NCBI RefSeq assembly: GCF_023078355.1
Contig: NZ_CP095552.1
Coordinates: 1,860,001 to 1,924,000 of the forward strand
Origin: Gordonia hongkongensis
Lineage (GTDB): Bacteria; Actinomycetota; Actinomycetes; Mycobacteriales; Mycobacteriaceae
Reading direction: 5' to 3'
Length of the DNA: 64,000 bases
This document shows positions 56,656 to 64,000 of this stretch, in pieces. The position numbers and the translations under genes were made by a program. Each line of letters opens with the position of its first letter. Position 1 is the first letter of the stretch. The notes under the pieces were generated by a model that was given only the letters and a program-made list of their open reading frames with translations, did not search any database and was not told where the DNA came from.

Positions 56656-59435
56656 ATGGCCATCGCACGCCCGCCGTCGTCACCGGAACGTCGGGAGGAC
56701 GACGCCCCCGCACCGGCCTGGCACGTCCAGGACGTCGAATCCGTCGTGTCGGCGCTCGAGTCCGACAGCACCGGTGGACTGTCGTCGGCCGAGATCGACG
56801 ACCGACGGACGCGGTTCGGCGACAACGTGATCGCCGCGGAACCGGCCCCGTCGGTGGCTGCACTGGTGCTGCTGCAGCTCAAGGATCCGATGAACCTGAT
56901 GCTGATCGCCGTGGTGATCGTCAGCCTGGTGATCGCGGAGGTCTCGACCGCGCTGGTGGTCGCCGCCCTGGTGGTGCTCAACCTGGTGCTGGGCACTCGG
57001 CAGGAGCTGAAGGCCCGGGCCAGCGTGGACGCCCTGGCGCGGATTCAGGTTCCGCAGGCCCGCGTGGTCCGGGGTGGAGTCCTGGTGGAAGTTCCCGCGG
57101 CGCAACTCGTTCCCGGGGACATCGTGCAGCTCGAAGCCGGCGACTTGGTGCCGGCCGACGGACGTCTGGTGCGGGCCGCCACGCTGGAGACGCAGGAGGC
57201 CGCGCTGACCGGCGAGAGCGCGCCGATCCCGAAGGACCCCGCCGCGCTCACCGATGTCGAGCTGGCCCTGGGTGACCGCAGCAACATGCTCTTCCAGAAC
57301 ACCTCGGTCACCCGCGGCACGGCGACGATGGTCGTCACCGAGACCGGGATGCGGACGCAGATGGGACAGATCGCGTCGATGCTGTCGGCGATCGCTCCAC
57401 AGCGGTCACCCTGCAGCGCGAGCTGGATTCACTCACCAAGATCCTGGGCGTGATCGCCTGGACCGCCGTGGCGATCATCGTGGTGATCGGGCTGGTGCGC
57501 GGACAAGACCTGGCGACGGTGATGCTGCTCGGTATCTCGATGGGCATCTCGGCGATACCCTCCGGTCTGCCCACTTTCGTCCAGGCGATGCTGGCCTTCG
57601 GGGCCCGGCAGCTCGCGGATGCGAAGGCGGTCGTCAAGAACCTCACCGACGTGGAGACGCTCGGCGCGACGAGTCTGATCAACTCGGACAAGACCGGGAC
57701 GCTCACCATGAACCAGATGATGGTGCGCTCGTTGTACTTCCACGGTCAGTGGTTCGCCGTCGACGGTGAGGGCTACGGCAAGACCGGGAGCATCACCCAG
57801 GCGGCGGGCGAGCCGGTTCCCGACTTCACCATGCTCGCGTACGGACTGTGCCTCGACAGCGACGCCACCGTGTCGGACGCCGGCGCCGTCATCGGCGATC
57901 CGACCGAGGCGGCGCTGATCGTGCTGGCAGCCAAGATGGGGGTCGACGCGCCGCTCACCCGCCAGACCTATCCCCGTCTCGCCGAGGTTCCATTCGACTC
58001 GGCCTACAAGTTCATGGCGACGTTCCACCGGCTGCCGGTGGACGGCACCGTCCGTTTCGTCGAGATGGTCAAGGGCGGTCCGGATGTCGTGCTGAACCGC
58101 TGCCGCTGGGCGTTCCGCCCCGGACGGGAGAGGGTGGAGCTGGCGGAGGTCCGGGCCGAGATCGAGGCGGCCAACGAGCAGATGTCGGCCGAGGGCCTAC
58201 GTGTGCTGGCCTTCGCCGCGCGCGTGCTCGACGGCCGGGAGGACGAGGTGACCGCCGACCCGATGGCGTTCGTGGACGATCTCGTCTTCGTCGGGATGGT
58301 CGGGATCATCGACCCGTTGCGTGCCGAGGCCGTCGACGCCGTCCGCACGGCGCACGCCGCGGGGATCGATGTGCGGATGATCACGGGGGACCACACGGGA
58401 ACCGCGTCGGCGATCGGTGCGCAGCTGGGACTCGGTCCCGGGGCCATCAGCGGTACCGAACTCGCCGCGATGTCCGACGAGGAACTCGCCGAGGCGCTTC
58501 CGCGGTTGCATGTGTTCGGGCGTGTCACGCCGTCGGACAAACTCCGGCTCGCCGACGTGATGCAGCGCCAGGGCGCGGTCGTCGCGATGACCGGCGACGC
58601 GGTCAACGACGCGGCCGCGCTGAAGAAGGCCGACATCGGGGTGGCGATGGGCTCGGGCAGCGAGGTCACCAAGCAGGCCGGCAAGCTGATCCTCACCGAC
58701 GACAACTTCGGGACGTTGATCACCGCGATCCGGTTGGGGCGCAGCGTCTACGACAAGATCGTCGCCTACATCCGCTACCAGATGTCCAAGCTGTTCTCAC
58801 TGGTGCTCCTGTTCCTGGTCGCGAGCATCTTCGACATCAACGAGGGCGTCGCGCTGGCGCCGCTGATGGTGGTCTTCCAGCACTTTTTCATCACCCTGTT
58901 CCCGGTGATCGTGATCATGCAGGACCCGCCGGCACCGGATCTGATGGCCAAACCACCACGGGACCCGAAACAGCCGATCACGAATCGCGCGTCGTTCGTG
59001 CAGTGGTTCGCCTACGGGGTCCTGCAGTTCGCGGTGACCTTCGTCGCGATGATGGTGGCGCCCGGTCCGATGAGCCCGACCGAACCGAACGTCCCGATGA
59101 CCATGGGCTTCGTGGTGCTGTCCCTGGGTTCGGTGTTCGCCGGGTTGGTGATGCGGCGCGATCCGGAGTCGGGCCTCACACCGCCGATCGTCAACGCCGT
59201 GAAGATCCTGTCGATCCCGATCATCGTCACCGTGCTCGCGGTGGAGCTCGGATTTCTGCAAGACCTGCTGCAGACGACCTCGCTGACCGGCGGCCAGTGG
59301 CTCGCCTGCATCGGATGGTCGCTGATCATCCCCGTCGTGGTGGAGGCGGAGAAGTGGGTGCGACGTCGCCGGAGTCCGGCGGTGTCCGCGATCTCGGCCG
59401 TGGAAGCGGTGGCACCCCGGCGAGCTCTTCGCTGA
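56656..59435 (+). pseudogene. Cation-translocating P-type ATPase, interrupted by a one-base frameshift
   Basis: Two adjacent forward frames together encode one P2-type (Ca2+/cation) ATPase of about 926 residues. The first half (56656 to about 57398) covers the N-terminal cation ATPase domain, TM1-2 and the actuator loop with LTGESAPI. The second (from about 57399) covers SDKTGTLTMNQM with the phosphorylated Asp, the nucleotide domain and GDAVNDAAALKKADIGVAMG. Frame changes at GCTCC/ACAGCGG near 57398; restoring one base would give LSAIAP-TAVTLQRELD. If real, the pump is dead; it could also be a sequencing error. In TM4 the usual PEGLP reads PSGLP (57558-57572). SD GCAGGAG precedes the ATG. 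Confidence 0.85.
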
Positions 59436-59447
59436 CCGAACGGGCGG

Positions 59448-60785
59448 CTACGAGGCCCGGTGTGGGTTCCACGCCAGGTACCACAACTGCAGCCAGTCCA
59501 GTTGTGGTGGCGCGACCCGGGTCTCGGGCCGGTGCCGGGGGACCCGTACGCGGAGCGCCCCGGGCGTGATGGTGCACCGCACCGGCGTCGTGAGCTGCAA
59601 CGATTCACCGTCGACCCCGACCGGGATGACCTCGGCGTCGGCGTCGACGGTCACCTCGGTGGCGATGCGCTGGACGAGTCCGCGGTCGTGGGTGCGCCGC
59701 AGGAGGCCGACGGCCTGCCGGGTGTCGGACACCGAGACGGTGACGACCCCGAGCCGTCCCTCGTCGATGCGGGTGCGGCGACCGAGCCCGGCCACGTCGT
59801 TGGTGGCATAGGGGCCGTTGCTGACGAGGACGGCCTGGGGATCGGCGATGGTCTCGCTGCCGACGACGGCCCGCAGACCCGACCTCGTCCCTCTGCCCAG
59901 GAGGTCGGGAAGCATGCGTAACACCGTGCGTGTCTTGTCATCTCGATACTGCGGACTCTGGACCACCTCGGCGTAGATGCCGAACGACGCGTTGTTGACG
60001 AACGGCCGACCGTTGATGTGACAGAGGTCGACATGGAACTCGACGCCGTCGCGCAGCGCGTCGAGACACCGGGCGGGGTCCTGACGGTCGAGCCCGAGAT
60101 CGAGCGCGAAATGGTTTCGGGTGCCGGCACTGATGACCAGGAAGGGTACGCCCGCCTCGGCCGCGACTCCGGCGACGAGGGCCTGGGTGCCGTCACCTCC
60201 CGCGACACCCAGCAGGTCGGCCCCGCGCGCCACCGCGTCCCGTGCCAATTGCTCCACGTCGATCTCCACCGGCCCGTCCAGCAATACGACCTCGGCGCCG
60301 AGGGATTCGGCCTTGCGCTGCAGATCGAATCGGACGACCTTCCCGCCACCCGAACGCGGGTTCATGATGATGAACGGGCGGTGGACGTCCGGCGCCGGGT
60401 GTTCGGGCATCAGGGAGTCGATGCGGGACGGCCGCAGCGCGCGCCGACCGCATCCGACCGCGGCGGCCGCCAGCAGCGCGGCGGCGATCACGACCCAGAG
60501 CTGTCGCTCGCGAAGGAGGAACACCACGAGAACCGCCACCGGCAGGACCGCGAGAGCAGCCGAGACGATGCGGAGGACACCACGGCTGATGAGGAACCAG
60601 TACACCGCGGCGACGACGACGACGGCACAGACACCACAGATCGCCAGGAGGCCCAGCAGGCGGAGGAGGCCGGCTGCGGCCACCGGGAGCAGGATCGCGG
60701 CGACGGCCAGCGCCATGGCCGCGCGCGCCCACCATCTGCGTGTCGTGGGCGGCGCGACCTCGGCGGCGACCGACGCCTGACTCAT
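59448..60785 (-). CDS. Diacylglycerol kinase-family protein with N-terminal membrane helices
   Basis: 445 residues: about four membrane segments in the first 120 residues, then a lipid-kinase catalytic domain of the DAGK/YegS family with IIMNPRSGGGK, the GVAGGDGTQALVAG nucleotide motif and SAGTRNHFALDLGL. The substrate, likely a membrane lipid such as diacylglycerol or a sphingoid-like base, is unknown. ATG 60785 overlaps the stop of the upstream gene by four bases, so the two are coupled. Confidence 0.88.
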   Translation of the reverse strand: MSQASVAAEVAPPTTRRWWARAAMALAVAAILLPVAAAGLLRLLGLLAICGVCAVVVVAAVYWFLISRGVLRIVSAALAVLPVAVLVVFLLRERQLWVVIAAALLAAAAVGCGRRALRPSRIDSLMPEHPAPDVHRPFIIMNPRSGGGKVVRFDLQRKAESLGAEVVLLDGPVEIDVEQLARDAVARGADLLGVAGGDGTQALVAGVAAEAGVPFLVISAGTRNHFALDLGLDRQDPARCLDALRDGVEFHVDLCHINGRPFVNNASFGIYAEVVQSPQYRDDKTRTVLRMLPDLLGRGTRSGLRAVVGSETIADPQAVLVSNGPYATNDVAGLGRRTRIDEGRLGVVTVSVSDTRQAVGLLRRTHDRGLVQRIATEVTVDADAEVIPVGVDGESLQLTTPVRCTITPGALRVRVPRHRPETRVAPPQLDWLQLWYLAWNPHRAS

Positions 60786-62233
60786 ACCGTCTCGATGGCC
60801 GGCGTCGCCTCATCGGGCGTCTGCTGATCCGGCGGATCCGACTCCTCGCTCCGGTCCTGGGCGGCCCAGTCCTTCGCCGGCCTGATCACGAGTTCGAGGA
60901 TCAGGAGGGCGAGGAGTCCGAAGACGGCGATGAGGAGGACCACCAGACCGGTCGGATAGCTCCAGAAGACGAGCAGCAGCGCCGCGATGCCGATGATCGC
61001 GCTGCGCAACGCGATTCGCGCGCGGAACAGGCTTTCCTCGAAGGCATTCGGCGGCCGCGAGCGTCGTATCCGCTGCACCGAGTCGAGTCCGTGGCCGAAT
61101 CCGCGCCGGACGGCCGTGGCCGAGGCGGACCCGCCCAGCAGGTAGGCCCCGACGGCGACCACGAGCCCGAGGACCGCCACGGCACGCAGCGCCAACCGCA
61201 GCGGATCGAGCACTGTGTCGATGGTGGCGGCCGCGGCATCCGGGGCGAGGATGTCGGGCGGCATCGCGTCGAGATAGAGCGCTCGGCCGATCAGCAACGC
61301 GATGGCGAGGACGAGCATGGCGAGGACGAGTGACAGTCCGGCGAGCGAGAGGGCCCGCAGACGCCGACTGCGGGGTGCGACGGCCACAGCGGCGAAGGCG
61401 AGCGCGATCATCAGCCAGGGCAGGACGTCGGCGGCGGTGTCGAGTGCCGAGACGGCACGCTGGGCGCGGACCAATTCGGGTGAGCGGAACAGGACGAACT
61501 GCTTGTCGACGGCGGGGATCTTCTCGGCGAAGGTGAAGCCGCGGTCGAGGAGGCGTGCCTTGACGTTGTCGATCACGGTGCCGAGCGAGATGCTGACGGT
61601 GCCGGAGTCGTCCACGGTCACCGACGACGGTCCGACGTCACCGGTCACGACCGCGACAAGGGCGGTGTGTGCGGCCCGATTCGCCTGCAGCCACAGGGAT
61701 TCGAACTGATCGCTGGCGACGAACGACGACACGGTCTGTTGCACGAAGCCGCGGGCCTGGCCGGCCAGGACGGGAGCGAGACCCTCGACCGCCCGGTCGA
61801 CGCGTGGTGCGTTCTCGGTGGCCGGAACCGCGTCGGTCAGGGTCGTCAGCGCCGCCGCGGTGAGTCCCTCGACGTCGATGCGACTGAAGATCTCATCGGT
61901 GATCGTGTTCGAGATCTCGGCTTGCACTGCGGGATCCGAGGCGAGCGGAGCGACGGTGCTGACGTAGCGGTCGGTGTCGAGGATCTCGCCGCGGACGAAC
62001 CGCGATGTCACCGAGGTGATGGCGAGTACGGCGACGAGGATGCACAGGACCGCGACGGCGAACCAGCGCCACCGGTTCCGCCGGGTCGGGTCGGGGGTCT
62101 TGGTGGCCGGCCCGGTGCCGGTCGCGTCGCGCAGGCGCGCGACCTCGGCTCGTAGTCGTTCGAGTTCGGCGCGCTCGGAGTCGGTGATGCCGACGCTCGG
62201 CTCCGCGCTCTGTCCGTTGGTGTCCGTGGTCAT
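60782..62233 (-). CDS. Integral membrane protein, hypothetical
   Basis: About 483 residues from ATG 62233. After a charged, possibly coiled N terminus (RAELERLRAEVARLR) and a first helix (WFAVAVLCILVAVLAITSV), there is a long exported loop of about 220 residues and then five or so membrane helices in the C-terminal half. No family is recognised. It is co-translated with the lipid-kinase-like protein (ATGA overlap), hinting at a shared envelope function. Confidence 0.75.
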   Translation of the reverse strand: MTTDTNGQSAEPSVGITDSERAELERLRAEVARLRDATGTGPATKTPDPTRRNRWRWFAVAVLCILVAVLAITSVTSRFVRGEILDTDRYVSTVAPLASDPAVQAEISNTITDEIFSRIDVEGLTAAALTTLTDAVPATENAPRVDRAVEGLAPVLAGQARGFVQQTVSSFVASDQFESLWLQANRAAHTALVAVVTGDVGPSSVTVDDSGTVSISLGTVIDNVKARLLDRGFTFAEKIPAVDKQFVLFRSPELVRAQRAVSALDTAADVLPWLMIALAFAAVAVAPRSRRLRALSLAGLSLVLAMLVLAIALLIGRALYLDAMPPDILAPDAAAATIDTVLDPLRLALRAVAVLGLVVAVGAYLLGGSASATAVRRGFGHGLDSVQRIRRSRPPNAFEESLFRARIALRSAIIGIAALLLVFWSYPTGLVVLLIAVFGLLALLILELVIRPAKDWAAQDRSEESDPPDQQTPDEATPAIETV

Positions 62234-62288
62234 CACGACGCCGCCCTTCCGGCCGCTGATCGTCTGGGGTTCCGGTGCTGACAGAACG

Positions 62289-62324
62289 CGCTCCACCGCC
62301 GAGGGGCGCCTCGACGGTGGAGCG
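62289..62324 (-). terminator. Stem-loop after the DUF7144-like gene
   Basis: CGCTCCACCG pairs with CGGTGGAGCG (10 bp), and an inner CGAGG-GGCG-CCTCG hairpin sits inside. It lies between the stop of the small membrane protein and the start of the next gene on the same strand. Confidence 0.6.
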
Positions 62325-62335
62325 TGGGTCGGGAT

Positions 62336-62764
62336 CTAGCGGTATTCGGCCTTCGGCTGCCAGGTCGAGACGGCCCAGATGACCACGATGTCGAGAGCGA
62401 TGATCAGGATCGACCACCAGGGGTAGTAGGGCAACCACAGGAAGTTGGCGATGATCGACAGGCCGGCGATCACGATCGCGGTGAACCGCGCCCAGGTCGC
62501 GCCGGTGACGAGTGCGACGCCGACGCCGGCCATCACGACCCCGAGGGCGATGTGAATCCAGCCCCACGTGGTGAAGTCGAGCTTGTAGACGTACTCGACG
62601 CCGCGGACGAAGACCTCGTCTTCGGCGACCGCGGCGATGCCCTGGAAGAGTTGGATGACACCGAGGACGATGAGGATGATCGCGGCGCCGATGGAGGTCC
62701 CCGCGGCGATGTTCTGTGAGGTGGATGGACGGTTGTTCTCGTGGGTGGGTGCGGTGTGAGTCAT
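62336..62764 (-). CDS. Small four-helix membrane protein (DUF7144-like)
   Basis: 142 residues with four predicted membrane helices, including GAAIILIVLGVIQLFQGIAAV, WGWIHIALGVVMAGVGVALV, and the final WWSILIIALDIVVIWAV. The sequence looks like the DUF7144 family of actinobacterial membrane proteins of unknown role. ATG 62764 is used. The 174-bp region upstream has no gene. Confidence 0.8.
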   Translation of the reverse strand: MTHTAPTHENNRPSTSQNIAAGTSIGAAIILIVLGVIQLFQGIAAVAEDEVFVRGVEYVYKLDFTTWGWIHIALGVVMAGVGVALVTGATWARFTAIVIAGLSIIANFLWLPYYPWWSILIIALDIVVIWAVSTWQPKAEYR

Positions 62765-62938
62765 GACGACGCCCTTCTCTGGACAACCTTGACTGTGGAC
62801 TACCCGTACAGGGGGAGTGTCCTACGAGTCATGCCGCCCCGCAACCGTTTCGGCGAGAGCGGGCCCAGAATTGTGACCATGTGCCGGAACTCGATGCCGT
62901 TGCCGCGCAAACCGATGCGCATTGCTAACGAAAAAGGG

Positions 62939-64000
62939 TCAGGTCTCTTGCCGAGCGAGTCGCCAGATGCGGTCGCGTGACATCGGCGTCTCGACGGGCC
63001 GGCTCCCGAGTGCGCGACGGATGGCGTTCGCGAGCGCCGGCGCGACCGGGTTGTACGGTGACTCGCTCATCGATTTGGCGCCGAACGGGCCGAGTTCGTC
63101 GCTGGTCTCGGCGAAGTAGACCTCCGTGACGGGGATGTCGGCCATCTGCGGGACGCGGTACACCCGGAAGACGTTCGTGATCGGCCGTCCGGCCTCGTCG
63201 ATCATGATCTCCTCGTAGAGCGCGGTGCCGATGCCTTGCGCGACACCACCTTCCACCTGGCCGCGACATTGCTCGGGGTTCATCACGGTGCCCGCGTCGG
63301 CCGCGTGCACCGATTGCAGGATGCGAACGGTGCCGGTCTCGGTGTCGACCGCGACGCGGAAGGCCTGCACGTTGAACGCGATGGACCGCATCTCCCCGCG
63401 TTCGGCGCCCGCGGCGACGGCGCGCGGTCCCGCGGGGTGCTCGACCCGGTTCGACGGGTCGACAGCGCCGATGAGATCGGCGAACCCGACGATCCGGCCG
63501 TCGACGAGCGCGCCCTCCACGCCGAGGCCGACCTGTGCCGGGTCCGTTCCGGTGAGCCGCGCCGCGGCGTCGACAAGGGTGTCACGCAACGCGAGACATG
63601 CTGAGTGCAGCGCCTTCCCGGCCACGGTCGTGCCCGCCGAGGCGAACGCCCCGGTGTCGTGCACGACGGCGTCGGTGTCGCCGTGCCACAGCGAGACCCG
63701 GTCCAGTCCGGTCGACAGCGCGGTGGCGACGATCTGGGCGTGGACCGTGGTCGTGCCGTTGCCGAACTCGGCGGTGCCCACGCCCACGTGGTACGTGCCG
63801 GCGGCGTCGACCGCGACGGTGACGTCGGCGAAGTGCCCGCGCGGGGCCATGGTGGCGATCGCGGCGATGGCCATGCCCTCGCCGACGTGCCAGCGATCTC
63901 CCGACGGTGCCTCGACCCCGTTGCCGGCGTGCAATGCACGCTCGGCCAGATCGAGACACTGGTCGAGTCCGTAACTGCCGTAGACCAGGTCGACCTCGGG
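62939..64000 (-). CDS. Xanthine dehydrogenase-family molybdopterin-binding subunit (N terminus outside window)
   Basis: The minus-strand frame is open to base 64000, so only the C-terminal 350 or so residues of a large molybdenum hydroxylase subunit are seen. VYGSYGLDQCLDL, GVGTAEFGNGTTTVHAQ, FASAGTTVAGKALH, GGVAQGIGTALYEE and GAKSMSESPYNPVAPALANAI match the XdhB/CoxL C-terminal half; the last carries the Glu that is catalytic in this family. Substrate could be a purine or aromatic aldehyde; not decidable here. FAD and Fe-S subunits are not in the window. Confidence 0.85.
   Translation of the reverse strand, partial: PEVDLVYGSYGLDQCLDLAERALHAGNGVEAPSGDRWHVGEGMAIAAIATMAPRGHFADVTVAVDAAGTYHVGVGTAEFGNGTTTVHAQIVATALSTGLDRVSLWHGDTDAVVHDTGAFASAGTTVAGKALHSACLALRDTLVDAAARLTGTDPAQVGLGVEGALVDGRIVGFADLIGAVDPSNRVEHPAGPRAVAAGAERGEMRSIAFNVQAFRVAVDTETGTVRILQSVHAADAGTVMNPEQCRGQVEGGVAQGIGTALYEEIMIDEAGRPITNVFRVYRVPQMADIPVTEVYFAETSDELGPFGAKSMSESPYNPVAPALANAIRRALGSRPVETPMSRDRIWRLARQET

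Overview
This 64 kb window comes from the chromosome of a high-GC actinobacterium of the order Mycobacteriales, most like Gordonia, Dietzia or Rhodococcus. Three things point there. The gene order resembles, in pieces, the Mycobacterium tuberculosis segment I recall as Rv3296-Rv3370 (lhr, nei2, lpdA, amiA/B, deoD, upp, the Rv3311-type gene, add-deoA-cdd, sdhCDAB, dacB, yhjD-type gene, trpS, metX/metY, folD, trmL, dnaE2). Mycobacteriales families are present: PE-PPE hydrolase, DUF222-HNH (13E12), MmpS-like, type VII secretion targets and IdeR-like boxes. GTG starts are frequent. Genus is inferred, not proven.

Layout. 1-5919: 3' part of the mutagenic polymerase dnaE2, a DUF167 protein, tRNA methyltransferase trmL, a Ser/Thr dehydratase, and folD with its DUF3017 partner. 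6046-13712: an Hsp70-like ATPase domain carried on a membrane/proline-rich protein, metY-metX behind a SAM-IV riboswitch, a PE-PPE secreted hydrolase and an MFS exporter. 13791-19875: bfr/bfd iron storage with IdeR-like boxes, xth, trpS, a YhjD-type membrane protein, a D,D-carboxypeptidase and a class I glutamine amidotransferase. 19949-22424: MmpS-like secreted protein and a P450/TetR divergent pair. 22467-28986: sdhCDAB operon and, divergently, cdd-deoA-add nucleoside salvage, with a strong IdeR-like box between them.

29031-42819 mixes core and accessory DNA. It holds the Rv3311-type protein with an internal duplication, an NlpC/P60 peptidase with a type VII secretion target partner, upp, a decayed IS481 transposase next to an SOS-box-led DUF222-HNH gene, a proline-rich membrane protein, purine nucleoside phosphorylase, an enoyl-CoA hydratase/amidohydrolase pair, lpdA, and a Gly/Pro-rich possible type VII substrate with a small partner. 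42842-53890: divergent glpK/glpD, a PNPOx-like protein, nei2 and lhr DNA repair genes, then a cobalamin riboswitch driving cbtB-cbtA and a histidine-phosphatase-fold protein that has lost its catalytic residues. 54004-64000: acyl-CoA dehydrogenase, a small DUF3562-like protein, PPK2, a cation P-type ATPase broken by a one-base frameshift, a membrane-linked lipid-kinase-like protein, two membrane proteins, and the C-terminal part of a molybdenum hydroxylase large subunit running off the edge.

How they connect: there are two metabolite riboswitches (SAM, cobalamin), several iron-linked control sites (bfd, sdh), and three nucleoside salvage loci (cdd-deoA-add, upp, deoD) within about 11 kb. I saw no rRNA, tRNA or CRISPR array. 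The best candidates for new biology are the pseudo-phosphatase in the B12/cobalt operon, the type VII target plus NlpC/P60 pair, the second Gly/Pro-rich pair, and the iron box in front of sdh.
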